Shown piece after piece: positions 1 to 9,533 of a DNA stretch of 28,546 nt. The position numbers were made by a program, and so were the translations under genes. Within the stretch, counting starts at the first letter, position 1, and every line of letters begins with the position of its first letter. The notes below the pieces were generated by a model, which did not search any database, was not told the origin of the DNA, and saw nothing but the letters and a program-made list of their open reading frames with translations. This stretch comes from Chara braunii (lineage: Eukaryota; Streptophyta; Charophyceae; Charales; Characeae). Where the stretch lies: assembly GCA_003427395.1 (NCBI GenBank), contig BFEA01000028.1:1102873-1131418 (forward strand), read 5' to 3'.

Positions 1-593
1 GTAGGTGCTTGGAGTGGCTCGGCCGGTAGATGCTTGGAGTGGCTCGGTCGGTAGGTGCTTGGAGTGAATCAGTGGCTAGGTGCTTGGAGTGGCTTCGTCT
101 ATAGGTGCTTGGAGTTGCTCCGTCGGTACGTGCTTGGAGTGGCTCGGTCGGTAGGTGGTTGGAGTGGCTCCGTTTGTAGGTGTTTGGAGTGCGTTGGTTA
201 GTATAGGTGCTTAGAGTGCCTCGGTCGGTAGAGGTTCTTGGTGTCCTCGGTCGGTAGGTGTTTGGAGTGGCTCGGTGGGTAGGTGATTGGAGTAGCTCGC
301 TTGGTAGGTGTTTGGACTTGCTCGGTCGGTATAGGTGCTTGGAGTGCCCGGTCGGTATAGGTGGTTGGAGTGGCTAGGGAAGTACAGGTGATTGGAGTGG
401 CTCGATCAGTATAGGTGCTCGGAGTGGCTCGGTCGGTATAGTTGCTTGGAGTGGCTCGGTCGGTATATGTGCTTGGAGTGGCTCGGTCGGTATAGCTGTT
501 TGGAGTGGCTCGGCCGGTATGGGTGCTTGGAGTGGCTCGGGCGGTATAGGTGCTTGGAGTAGCTCGGTCGGTAGGTGCTTGGAGTCGGTCGGT
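1..593. repeat. 25-27 bp minisatellite, about 23 units
   Basis: The core unit is GGTGCTTGGAGTGGCTCGGT with a GTA or GTATA linker. Units at the left are mostly 25 bp and those at the right mostly 27 bp. I count about 23 units, with scattered substitutions and no spacer sequence between them. The array runs off the left edge, so its full length is unknown. The 27 bp units keep a reading frame on the minus strand (a PSTYTDRAT-like nonapeptide), but that follows from the period and I do not call a protein. The array abuts the first recognisable LINE codons at about 594. Confidence 0.95.
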
Positions 594-1232
594 AACGAAG
601 GGTCCCCAACGAAAACATCCTCCAAACAGGTGGCACGACATATGGAGACAACCCCTCTTTGACAACCCGCACATCGTACAAGAATCAGGCCAACCTTTCT
701 CTCTTGCAACCAATTCCCATTGGCATACGTGGGTCAAGAAGGGAGTCTTCACGATTGGGGACTTGTGGGATCCGGTGGAAGGGGGATTGGGCAGCCCCGA
801 CCCAACTGCAGCACAAACTAAAACACGTCAAGAACGTGGAAGAGAAGGCTAACCTTTTAAAAGAAGCCCTCCCCATTGCTTGGCACGTCACCTTGAGGGA
901 GGGACTGACTGTTTGTCGGGGTGACTGGGTCGTCAGATACTCGGACCCCTCGGCTCACTTGCCAGTGTTTAATGTCAAAGAAAATCAGCAGGACACCTAT
1001 GAACTGGAAGCTTATGAACTCCAATCGCCAGGAGCCAGATTCACCAAACTGCTGAGGAACGACAGCCTGGATACCACAACTGTATGGAGGGAACTACTGC
1101 AGGTCAGAGTGGTGGGGGATCAGGTAAATGGGTACTATGCATATGAACCCACTGTACCGGTGGCTAAGCTCCCATTTGACTTGGGGGAGTGGGAGTGGCC
1201 GGGCGCCAAACCAATGAACGTCTGGGAGTGCC
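594..1232 (+). pseudogene. LINE L1: ORF2 C-terminal fragment before zf-RVT, frameshifted
   Basis: This is the segment between reverse transcriptase and zf-RVT of a plant-type non-LTR retrotransposon ORF2. Two frames are needed. One runs to about 780 (NRWHDIWRQPLFDN, then GVFTIGDLWDP). The other runs from about 780 to 1232 and ends LPFDLGEWEWPGAKPMNVW. The first frame aligns by eye with minus-strand peptides in L3 (DRWEEIIRKPLFGN, HGVLRVGDL) and L4 (NRWEEVARQPLFGN, NGVIRVGDLWD). The closing peptide is repeated exactly at the start of the L2 ORF. L1 has no reverse transcriptase core, no zinc motif and no 3' end: it is truncated by the minisatellite on the left and cut at 1232 by the poly-T (antisense poly-A) end of L2. 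It is a dead fragment. Confidence 0.8.
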
Positions 1233-1328
1233 TTTTTTTTTTTTTTTGCCTTAAGAGCCCATTGAGTGAGCCCTCCATTCCGATGGTGGTAAGAGAACCA
1301 TCAGAATCGAGGGGGCATTTGGCGGGCT

Positions 1329-1381
1329 GCTCCATCTATTGGTGGGGAGTGGCACCTGCTGGAAACCGGGTCCAGCGTCCC
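1329..1381 (-). repeat. 3'-tail motif copy 1 (L2), with second stem-loop
   Basis: In sense orientation it reads GGGACG, then the stem CTGGA/TCCAG around CCCGGTT, then CAGGTGCCACTCCCCACCAA and TAGATGGAGC. Downstream (minus strand, about 1317 to 1274) is a second stem, ATTCTGATGGT against ACCATCGGAAT with one G-T wobble and loop TCTCTTACC. The A tract at 1247-1233 follows. Confidence 0.85.
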
Positions 1382-1942
1382 TTGAACACAACACACTCAG
1401 CAAAACATTCATGTCAATGGTCACCAGGCTGTGCATGATCCTCTATCCCTCGGGGACCCCATTATCCCATGGGGCTGCCAGTCATCCCAATCCCTCTTTG
1501 GAGTCCCCATTCATCATTTAGCCAGCCGTAATCTGCAGCCCCCCATTGTGCTTCGGCACTACCTATTTGCCCACGCAGTCTCTCAATCCCACTGGAATCT
1601 CCCACCCTCCCATCTTGCTCTCATCATGTCCGATCCAAGTAGCACCAATAGTTGGCCTGTTCTCCTGTCTATCCCTTGCACCTTCTGCTGAAACCCAGGT
1701 TTGTTTGAGAAACCGCTTGCCCCCACATCTTTTCACCAATTCTCCCAAAGCACCCCATAACCCCCTAAAACCCTATAAACACTATAACCCGCCAAGTCTG
1801 TGCAGACCAGATGACTGCATCCTCTGTGTCCCTTCCACTGCCCGAAGCTCTGCTGACAAAGTTGGCCCTTCACCTTTGAATCTGTTTCTGATGTGCTCAC
1901 CTTCGGTGCCTTTTATAGCTTTTCCAGCCCTTTCCTTTGGAG

Positions 1943-2950
1943 TCATGCTGTTGGTGCTGTGGCAGGTGCCGGGGAAGAAGGTGGTGCGAGGGGCAGGTGC
2001 ATCTGGCCCAGTGAGGCCGGGGAGGGAGGGAGGGGCTGCGGCACAGGGGTAGGGATCAGCACAAAGTTGGGTTGTAGGTAGTGGACCCGGAACTCAGCGA
2101 GGGGTTTCCTTTGCCATTGGGGTTCCGTTGTCCTCCACGGTTTCCATGTTATGTCAAGTTCGGTGTTCAGCTCCGAGAACAGTTTGGCTGGGTCCTGCCA
2201 AGTTTGTATGTAAATGTCTCGGAGTATCTCCCTGGTGGGAGGGTCCTTTTCCTCCACAAGATCCCGCTTCATCGCCTTCCACGCTTCCCGGGTTTTGGAC
2301 CTTATCAAGTCTTCCACTGCGTGTTGCGCCTGCATCAACCCGAATCGATGATCTTTTCGTTCGAACGAGCATCTGGCTCTCCAGGCCAGCATCAGAAGGT
2401 GCAACCTTGTATACGAAAAGAGATTGGATGCAAAGGGTGACCAGTTAGCCAGCAGGTGACGATTCTTTCCAAGCAGGAGGAGGCCGACATCCCATGGGAT
2501 ATGGTATCCAGTAAGAGAGTGAAAGACCGCATCCCACCAATGCCATAGCTGGGTTACCATCGAGCATGCCAGGAGGCAGTGTTCGAGGGTCGCCCTGGCC
2601 GGCGTGTGCGCACAATATGCACATATGGGGGACAACTTTCCTTGTTGCTCCAGGGTGGTTCTGGACACCAACCAGTCAGGGGTGGGGAGGCAGCGGTGCA
2701 GGATCTTCCACTGCAGCGCTCTGTGGTTTGTGGGCATGATCTTTGCATATGTGGGCCAGTCGAATGATTGTGACAGTTTTGGGTCCAACGGTGAATCCCG
2801 CACCCATCTGTTGGCTATTGTTTGGCCGATCGGCAGGGATTGGCGTGATGTTCGATACCCTCCTTTGACTGTGTAGTCCCAGACGTTCATTGGTTTGGCG
2901 CCCGGCCACTCCCACTCCCCCAAGTCAAATGGGAGCTTAGCCACCACCAA
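1943..2950 (-). pseudogene. L2 ORF2 C-terminal part with zf-RVT domain
   Basis: This is an open frame of about 335 codons with no internal stop. It begins within the family's LPFDLGEWEW segment and has no proper start: the first codon in frame is a TTG. The zinc-binding zf-RVT region follows, with LQWKILHRCLPTPDWL, then ICAYCAHT and LEHCLLAC, giving Cys-x2-Cys...His-x4-Cys, then LWHWWDAV. A basic linker follows, then a proline-rich tail before the stop. In this family the domain forms the C-terminus of the endonuclease/reverse transcriptase polyprotein and is thought to bind template nucleic acid. Both the endonuclease and the reverse transcriptase are missing, so this remnant cannot transpose by itself. 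It is the least damaged ORF in the window, which suggests L2 is younger than the LINE it interrupts. Confidence 0.8.
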
Positions 2951-3225
2951 GGTTCAGGGCTGCGTCAATAGGGTGAAGTGAGACTTTCTCACACAGCCAA
3001 GATCTGAAGGGGGGCTCGACATTTTGGACTCGGAAAGACAGGCTGACGCGCTCTTCTTCAAGGTCCTGGTTCGGCTGCTAATAATGATATTCCCTGGGCT
3101 CCACTTGCCTGCCTGTCTCCTTGTTACCCTGTGTGCTTACGTGTTGCCTGCCTTCCCACCTCCCCCACGCCATCCAACCTATGTGTTGGATCCATGCTTG
3201 TGCCTTGCTGCTTGGCCTGGATGGT

Positions 3226-3798
3226 TCATGGTTGTTGTTTACTGTCTTCCTCTTTTGCTGGTCTTTTACTCGCATGTTGGAAGGAGATGCCGCATGATGC
3301 CCAGTCGGGGATGTATCGAGGAGGGTCCACCAACGTCATGGCGGGCTTCCCCAGTCGCTCGGTGACGATGGTGGCTGCTTGAATGATGTGATGGCGCGCG
3401 TTGAACAACCGATGCATTGACCCAACGAGTGTAGGCTTGGCGATGAGCTGGAAGAACAGGGAGGCGTCGACATGGGCACGAAGATCATCCCCGATCATTC
3501 GCATGAGCCACATCGCAGCCGTGAGCAGAAGCCTCATGCAATCGGCGACATTTTTTAGCCTCTCATTCGAGATTCGCCCTCCGTCGACGGACTCAGCCAA
3601 ACTGACCGTTGGACCCTTTTCCGTTTGCCGCCGGGCAGCGCGACGGACTGCGAACGTCAGCAAACGTTCGCGGAGGCCAGCCGGCCCCCAACGGTTACCG
3701 TTGCCGTGAGTTCCCCCGAAGGCGAACGTTGGCGGCCGAACATGTCCGTGCAGTGCCCGGTAGGAACTGCGTTGGACCAGCCTCCAAAAAATTGTCAT
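3226..3798 (-). CDS. Hypothetical ORF, about 190 residues, possibly a gene fragment
   Basis: I do not recognise this protein. The composition is not low-complexity and looks protein-like. There is an Arg-rich N-terminal half, then a helical-looking stretch (MRLLLTAAMWLMRMIGDDLR), then HRLFNARHHIIQAATIV, then KPAMTLVDPPRYIPDWASCG, and a charged C-terminus ending about 3226. I see no transposase DDE triad, no zinc motif and no membrane helix. The upstream minus-strand sequence (3800-4020) carries the CCCGAGGA-like repeats and shows no obvious promoter. It could be an exon of a host gene, a fragment of an unrecognised mobile element, or a chance frame in GC-rich DNA. It lies between LINE L2 and repeat-rich sequence, with no sign that the two are linked. 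Confidence 0.35.
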   Translation of the reverse strand: MTIFWRLVQRSSYRALHGHVRPPTFAFGGTHGNGNRWGPAGLRERLLTFAVRRAARRQTEKGPTVSLAESVDGGRISNERLKNVADCMRLLLTAAMWLMRMIGDDLRAHVDASLFFQLIAKPTLVGSMHRLFNARHHIIQAATIVTERLGKPAMTLVDPPRYIPDWASCGISFQHASKRPAKEEDSKQQP

Positions 3799-3889
3799 AG
3801 TCGAAGGGTGCCGCCACCGTCCCGATTTACGCAGATACTCGACTTCCGAGGGACCTCGTGAGGTACCTTGGGGATCGTCGCCAAACGCC

Positions 3890-4016
3890 TGTAGCCCGAG
3901 GATGCCCCGAGGATAGCTCGAGGAAATGTTTTCACATTTGGTTTTCGGGGATCGTCCCCGAGGATAGGTGGAATGACGATTTCCTCGGGGATTTGTGCAC
4001 CCGAGGAGTGTCTAAC
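3890..4016. repeat. Cluster of CCCGAGGA-like short repeats
   Basis: At least five CCCGAGG or CTCGAGG cores plus an inverted one (CCTCGGGG) fall within about 125 bp. They include a local palindrome, CGGGGATCGTCCCCG, near 3946-3960. Spacing is irregular, so this is not a regular tandem array. No function is evident. Confidence 0.45.
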
Positions 4017-4219
4017 AAGACCCACACTGCATTGTGCATTGCATAGTATGCATACCCCACCAGGCTGGGACCCTCAACCGGCCGGTGTAACAGATACGAT
4101 CACCTCAAAATTGGCATGAGGCGTCATGCATCTCCAAACTTTTGAGACTTCAGGGGCACACTTCGGGGAGGGGGCAGCAGCGCGGCCGGGAGCGCTGCGC
4201 CCCGCGCGGACGAAACGAA

Positions 4220-4435
4220 GCGGTGCGGACGGGTGAATGGTTTTAGAGTGCGGGAGTGAGTGTCCGAGATGGTGCAGAAGCCTGAGTGGGAGGGAAGGAG
4301 TGCGGAAGTGAGAGCTTGAGATGGCGGGAGTTTGAGGGTGAGATGGTGGGGACGTGGGAGTGAAAGCTCGATGTGGTGGAGTGAGGTGGCGGGTGTCTGA
4401 GCTTGAGTTGGAGGGAGCGTAGGTGCGCGAACCAA
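4220..4435. repeat. Degenerate purine-rich repeat (GGGAGTGAG / GCTTGAGATGG)
   Basis: The plus strand is strongly purine-biased and repeats words such as GGGAGTGA, GAGCTTGAG and GAGATGG at irregular intervals. The minus strand gives a Pro/Ser/His-rich open frame, which I treat as a by-product of the repeat. The flank 4120-4215 is GC-rich (GCGCGGCCGGGAGCGCTGCG) with no assignable feature. Confidence 0.5.
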
Positions 4436-5196
4436 AATTGTTGCATCGTAGATGATCTAGTGGCTGACACGCTGTTGGAGAGGCATGGTGGATGCGAGGA
4501 TCATTTGCTTCTTTTGCAAGATGGGCATCTACGTTGAAGTGGTTCTCTTCTTCAGGCTTGGAGTATGGTATGGAGATGACATCCCCCCCTTGTTTTGGAT
4601 AGAATGTATGGAACTAGGCTTATAGTTATCGAGTGCCTCTCCCTTTCCTCAGTAGGATAATAATGGATTTATGGAGGCTTGGACCCCTGTGGCGACTCAC
4701 TAACAGGTTTGGTGAGGAGGTGCCGCACCATCGTTTGATTCCAGGGGGGTCAACGATGGCCGTGTATGTCTTCGGTGCTAGAGTTGCCTTGAGCCTTAGA
4801 GGCTAGCAGTGGGAGGAGGTGTGCTTCTTCTCCCCTGAAGACGCAGGGGTAGGGTTTGAGGAGGGTAAGGTAAGTTGGTGGGTTGAGGAAGTGGGGGAGG
4901 AGGGTTATGTTTGATAGCTCGAAGGGTGGGTTTGTACTCCCTCCGCATTTTTCCTATGTTGGATTGTTCAGCCTCCATGAATCTTATACTCATACATACT
5001 TCTTAACCTCCACGAATCTTATACTCATAAATTCTTCCAATGAGGGGATTACTCCGTAGTATGAGATCTCTTTTTAACCTCTTTTGACTGTAATTTCTGA
5101 CTGGACTTGGTTGTTTTCCTTGCTAAGCCATTTCTAAATCTCGTTTGAGTGAGCTGCTGGGATTTCGGTTTTATTGTGATTTTCTTGTTTTTACTT

Positions 5197-5198
<2 letters not shown>
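4436..5198. other. Unassigned sequence with a 35 bp direct duplication
   Basis: I see no gene here. The only structure is a two-copy tandem repeat of about 35 bp, at 4972-5006 and 5007-5041. Both copies carry CCTCCAYGAATCTTATACTC. A CTCCCTCCG word at 4938-4946 resembles one end of some plant MITEs, but no matching inverted end is present. Confidence 0.5.
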
Positions 5199-5229
<31 letters not shown>

Positions 5230-5283
5230 CCCCCATGAATACATCTTTGCCACACAGTACATCAATGAGAGTGATGCCATAGT

Positions 5284-5307
5284 GCTGGAAACCGGGTCCA
5301 GCGTCCC
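5284..5307 (-). repeat. 3'-tail motif copy 2
   Basis: Stem CTGGA/TCCAG around CCCGGTT, preceded by GGGACG in sense orientation. The CCCCACCAATAGAT block is missing. Downstream a short second stem, CATCA/TGATG with loop CTCTCAT, precedes the 31-nt A tract. Confidence 0.75.
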
Positions 5308-5590
5308 ATATCCACTCTACTCTGCCATTTTTATCCTGCAGCAGGGTCGGGAAGGGGGGGGGGGGCACCGGGGGGCACCGGTGGAGTCTCCCTCCAACCC
5401 CCAGCCTCTGCCGTCCACCTACTATCCTAGCCTCTACCATGCTATCCCTATGGCGCCCATTATACTCTGCAGTAGCATATGTTTGAAAGGCTGAGGCAAC
5501 AGAAAACAGCTTGCAGTGAAGTCAGCTGAAATCAACCGAAATCTTTTTGAGAGTTATAGAAGAGTTATAGAAGAATACTTGAAGAGTGCT

Positions 5591-5621
5591 GCCACCTGCT
5601 GGGAACCGGGCCCAGCGTCCC
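5591..5621 (-). repeat. 3'-tail motif copy 3 (L3)
   Basis: The stem is CTGGG/CCCAG around CCCGGTT, the G-C version of the closing pair. CAGGTGGC follows in sense orientation, and then the similarity stops. It lies about 140 nt after the L3 stop. Confidence 0.75.
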
Positions 5622-5762
5622 ATGACTATTCTGTGCAAAACAGCACCCCTCCCCTAGCTCCTGCGCTCCACCTGCTGTCCCCATGGCGTCCCGTATCCCT
5701 TATACCACAAGCAGAGCCGCTGAGCAAAAGGAGGGTTTTGAAGTTGAGTAGTTTAGATGACT

Positions 5763-7490
5763 CTAGGCCCCCACGTATTCCTCCAGCGCCCATGGGTGAG
5801 GAGGAAAGGGATCACTGAACTCCTGCGTCGGTCTCAGCTGTTCTCCGGGGTCCACCTTTGTCCAATCTTTGAAGAGAAGCTGGTAATCTCTTTCCGGGTC
5901 TCCCTCCTGTCCTTCTCTGTGGTCCAACCTGTCTCCTGTCCAATTCACCCTTGCGACCCAACCCTCCCTCTCCCCCCCCAGCCAATCTTCACAGAACCGG
6001 GAGATTATTTTTTTAATATCGCCCCTGCTGTGCACCTGACTCAGTTTTTCCTTAACGCTGTGCCATTGTGCCATGATCTCTTGCTGGAAGAGTAGCCGTA
6101 TCTGTTCTGTGACCTCCCCCTCCTCTACCCTGGCCCCTTCTAGTTCCAGAATGCATCTTCGCCACCATATGGTCCAGAGAACTGTGCGCCGTCCCAGTGA
6201 GAACATATTCGCTACAAAGGTGCTATCGCGAAGGTGAGGGCAGTGTCCCAGCAGGATTACCCGCCAGTCCCAAGGCCATAATGAGCCCGGAACGATGTGC
6301 CGCCAGATCCTATCCCACCATCGCCATAGCAGGACAGCAGCCGGACATTGTACGAAGATGTGCTCGATCGTCTCAGGGCGCTTTTTTCCGGGGAAGTTCT
6401 GATAGCATCCCCGACACCAGGGAAGCGCCTTGCCTTGTTGTTCAAGTTGTGTATGATCAATCAGCCAGTTGTTGGTCGGCAGGCAACGGTGAGTGATTTG
6501 CCATTGCAAAGCAGAAATTTTTGTTGGCCTTTTGTGATGCTCGCCGAACCAGTGTATGGGTTAGAGTGTGCTTCGGTCCACGTTCAAATGGCGCTGCCAC
6601 CTGTCCGCCACCACGTCGCGTGGCCCGCGCTTGGGCCTGAGCATCCGGTAGATGGACTTCGTTTTTAGGGCGGCTAGTTGGACCGTTATTCCTCCCCCCG
6701 CCCCCCGCCCTCCCTCGCCTCCTTTACCCTTCCGTGACCATCTCTATTCATGTGGGTCAAAGGGAAGGTTCTCAATCGGGGTCATTGGGCGGTACGCTCT
6801 CCAATCCTTCCCTTCTTCAATCACCCTGATCCGATAGACTTCTGATTTTCTTTTCTAGATGAAAGGTCGACTGCTCCCTTGTAGTCACCCTGATTCTGAC
6901 ATAGTATATCGTTCAATCAGGGCTTGTGCCTGATCTACAAAGTGCACTAGACCCACTTGTAATTCGTGGCCAGGTAGCCCCACCCAATCATCGACTTCCA
7001 CTGTTGGGCCCTTTCTGAGTCGGGTGTAACATTGGATAGGGAAACTTTCAATAAGTTCCTCCATTGTAGACTCCGGGGAGTGGCAGTAGCGCAAGCATTT
7101 TTTCATGCTTGCTGCACTTTTCCATTCTCCGTTTTCCCCATCCTATAGGTCCCCCACCCTCAACACCCCGTGTTTCACCCAGATTTTCCAGGGGGAGTCC
7201 GAGTTGTTCCTTACCTGCCCGAGGGAATTTGTGATTAATTTGTTGCCGAACAGCGGTTTCCTAATTATCTCCTCCCATCTGTCGGGGGTTGGGCGGTCAG
7301 GGAGTGGGAGTCTCCTCCATGTGCGCAAAAGGCGTATCCAGTGTTCATCTACCGGGTCACCATTCGTGTATTTCCTAGGGAGTCTCCAATATCTGTCCTG
7401 AAGCCATATGAGGGGATCTATTTCTGGTGGGGCTTCCGGGGCCAAAGCCGCGATCTGTGTTAGTGCCGGGGGACCCAGGGGGAAGATGTC
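5763..7490 (-). pseudogene. L3 ORF2 C-terminal half (post-RT plus zf-RVT), broken
   Basis: Three blocks can be read. Block one (7490-7143) has DPLIWLQDRYWRLPRK, DRWEEIIRKPLFGN and HGVLRVGDL, then a stop. Block two (about 7106-6520) has several stops and carries PTVEVDDWVGLPG, ENLPFDPHE and KSIYRMLRPKRG. Block three (6509-5763, open) is zf-RVT: LQWQITHRCLPTNNWLIDH, LPWCRGCYQN, IEHIFVQC and LLWRWWDRIW, giving Cys-x2-Cys...His-x4-Cys. It is followed by an acidic C-terminus with SDPFPPHPWALEEY. The closing PPHPW-type peptide also ends L4 and has a counterpart in L7 (FPDPFLPHGLS), so it marks the true C-terminus of the family. Stops at several sites make it non-functional. Confidence 0.8.
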
Positions 7491-8006
7491 TCAAAAATAA
7501 TATGTTGGATCTAGTGGACGCTCAGGGCCTGGAACTGTGTGGGAATTCTGGTTTAACAACTTAATTTCTTCTGGGAGCAGTTTTTAAGCTTCGGCTCATA
7601 AATCTGGCCCAAAAGCCCTAGGGGTATCTAAAGTGGGTTTTCGTCAATTGGTTTTCTTCCCAATTTTTCAGATAGTCTTGATGTAGTAACTTTCATATTT
7701 CTTAGTTCAATTGTCAAGTGTCAATTTCTATTCTCTGATGAAATTCGCAGCCTTATTGCTAGAATTTTGTCTTGATTACGTTTCTGCATGATGATTTCTC
7801 AGTTGCATGCTTTAGTTTCGGGTTCTGAAATTCACCTTCTATTACGTCGTCTGATGATTGTGCGTCAAAGCATGATATCTGCGGAATAGTATTCTCCCAT
7901 CGGTTATTTCTGGTGAGGGCAGGCGGGTGAGGGCTTCTGATTCATTTTGGGGGTTTGGGCATGGACGCCAAATTTCTTTGGCAGACTATTTTCGTCTTTT
8001 TCCTGT
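7491..8006. other. Unassigned sequence
   Basis: I see no gene. The stretch is T-rich on the plus strand, with many stops in all frames. It lies upstream of the 5' end of L3 in the sense direction and runs into the ~110 bp repeat at 8007. Confidence 0.5.
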
Positions 8007-8782
8007 GAACTATGCGTGGAGGTGGTCGGCTCGTCATAAGGAGAAGATGAGGGTAGTCTGCTATTATTCGTTGTGGCATCCTATTAGACCAGTAGGTTAC
8101 TAATCTTTATCTTGCGAACTATGGGTGGAGGAGGTCGGCTTGTTGCGAAATGAAGGTAAGTCAAGGGGTTTGCAGGAAGTGTGTGGGTGGCCTTTTCGAG
8201 TTTTTAACTTTTTAGCTAATCAGTTGTCCCTTTCTTCGTCTGCGGAAGATCAATTGTTCCTCCTCCTCGAACTATGTGGTGGAGGAGGTCGGCTCGTCGG
8301 AGGAAGAGGAAGAGTTGAAGTCAGCTCTTAATCGTAATAGGATTCTGGTGAGGCTGCTTGTCTATTGTTCTTCTCTTCCGAACTATGTGGTGGAGGAGGT
8401 TGGCTCGTCGGGAGATGAAGAAGAGTAGGGGGGTCGTAGGGAAGTGGGAGGATGGTTTTCAAAAAGAAGGAGAGCTCAGAGAAGTGTTGGGAGGGTTTCA
8501 GCCGATGATTTAGCCCTAATTTTTTTTTAAGTTCTTTAATAGTTCTTTCATAGTCGTAAGAAAAGGACTGATGTCTGTAGAGTTGTTTAGTCCTGGGGGC
8601 CCTATCTTGACAACCTTCATTTTGCGAACTATGTGGTGGAGGAGGTCGGCTCATCGCGAGATGAAGAAGAATGGAGGCAGGCTGCTGCTCGTTGTGGGAC
8701 CTGTGAGCTAATTCTTCTACTGCTCTTAATCTGGCAAATTATGTGCTGGAGGAGGTCGGCTCGTCGTCAGAAGAAGAGGGCA
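8007..8782 (+). repeat. Degenerate ~110 bp repeat, six copies of a 45 bp core
   Basis: The core GAACTATGTGGTGGAGGAGG, followed by TCGGCTCGTCG and AGA-GAAGAAGAG, recurs at about 8007, 8116, 8269, 8380, 8626 and 8735. Steps are 109, 153, 111, 246 and 109 bp, so the underlying period is near 110 with one unit decayed. Sequence between cores is partly conserved (TGCTGCTCGTTGTGG against TGCTATTATTCGTTGTGG). On the plus strand the core reads NYVVEEVGSS followed by a run of Glu/Asp in copies 3 to 5, and copy 6 is shifted. A decayed satellite is the simplest reading. A decayed repeat-protein gene is possible. Confidence 0.75.
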
Positions 8783-9252
8783 GTCGAGAGAGTTTGCAAG
8801 GATGCACGACGGTGGTAGGGTAATGAGTATAGGTGGCGTAGAACAACGATGTTTGACGTTGGCTGGAAGAAAAGAGATGTAGATAGATGGATATCATGCG
8901 TCCTACTAGTGAGGGGGCTAGCTAGTAGGATGGGAATAGGGTACAGCAGCAGCAGAGATGTTGGCTCTGCTGCCGTAAGTCTTGCCGGAGTGGGGTAAGG
9001 GGGATCGATGGGGGGTGTTCTGAAACGTCTTCTGAATTGTGCTAAAAAAAGGAGGATTTGTGTTCTGATAAAGCTAGCACATGTAGGACTTGTGGCTTTC
9101 CTATTAGCCCTTCTGAGGTGGTTTCATGAGCAGTCGGCTTAATAGGTTAGTAGTTTACTCAAGTTTTCTAAAAGTTTCTCAAACTGCTCATGGTATTTCT
9201 CAGCTGCAGCCGGGTAATGGCCTTGGTATTCTAATGTTTGTATAATTCATAT
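8783..9252. other. Unassigned sequence
   Basis: No gene, RNA or clear repeat is visible apart from short GCAGCAGCAG (8945-8954) and A/G-rich tracts. Confidence 0.45.
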
Positions 9253-9331
9253 GGGACGCTGGGCCCGGTTCCCAGCACGTGTGGCTCCCCACATATAGAT
9301 CGGAGCATTTGTCCCCCCCCCCAAAAAAAAA
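9253..9331 (+). repeat. 3'-tail motif copy 4 with short A tract
   Basis: GGGACG, stem CTGGG/CCCAG around CCCGGTT, then CACGTGTGGCTCCCCACATA and TAGATCGGAGC, a C run and nine A's. The second stem-loop is absent. No LINE coding sequence precedes it, so this is a solitary tail: either an extremely truncated LINE or a short non-autonomous element. Confidence 0.75.
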
Positions 9332-9533
9332 GAAACAACGGCGGACACAGCATGTTTTGAGTTCGCAAAGGCAGAAAAGAAAAAAAAAAACCAGGCAGTT
9401 GGCAATTTTGTCATGGCCTGAGTTCGAAAAGGCGGTTGTAACTCAGGCCGGCAGTGGTGTCAGGGTGGCGGTTGTGCGTTTTTTTTTTGTTTTTTTTTTC
9501 CGGTGTCAGACTGTCAGTTTTTTCGCGCGGCCG

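Larger units (their letters stand above)
1233..2950 (-). mobile_element. LINE L2, 5'-truncated, inserted into L1
   Basis: Read on the minus strand, the element starts near 2950 inside ORF2, runs through zf-RVT to a stop at 1943, then through about 560 nt of 3' UTR. It ends with the 3'-tail stem-loop motif (1329-1381), a second stem-loop and a 15-nt A tract (T run 1233-1247). The A tract joins L1 codons directly, so L2 most likely landed in L1. I found no clear target-site duplication and no continuation of L1 beyond 2950, so the far junction is unresolved. The overlap of about 70 bp with L1 (1153-1231 against 2881-2950, inverted) reflects shared family sequence. Confidence 0.75.
5199..7490 (-). 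mobile_element. LINE L3, 5'-truncated, with tail and poly-A
   Basis: Minus-strand order: ORF2 begins near 7490 (ALTQIAALAP, then DPLIWLQDRYWRLP), continues through the post-RT region, then zf-RVT, with a stop near 5763. The 3' UTR contains two copies of the tail motif (5591-5621 and 5284-5307). A 31-nt A tract (T run 5199-5229) ends the element. The two tail motifs are each preceded in the sense direction by similar sequence (a CCATGGCG or TATGGCGCCC context), so the final ~270 bp may be a second element end inserted into the first. The endonuclease and RT core are absent. Confidence 0.75.

Noticed and set aside
1-593. Possible CRISPR array
   Set aside because: Units follow each other without unique spacers and drift gradually. 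This is a minisatellite in eukaryotic DNA.
198-752. 184-codon minus-strand ORF with PSTYTDRAT repeats
   Set aside because: A by-product of a 27 bp (nine-codon) repeat unit.
594-2950. Twin-priming inversion of a single LINE
   Set aside because: The order is 5' part sense, then 3' part antisense, with a complete 3' tail between them. Twin priming would place the inverted 5' part ahead of a sense 3' part. Two nested copies fit better.
4124-4435. 103-codon Pro/Ser/His-rich minus-strand ORF
   Set aside because: Mirrors the purine-rich repeat on the plus strand.
4930-5060. Stowaway/Tourist-type MITE (CTCCCTCCG end)
   Set aside because: Only one end resembles the known motif. No inverted counterpart or TA duplication.
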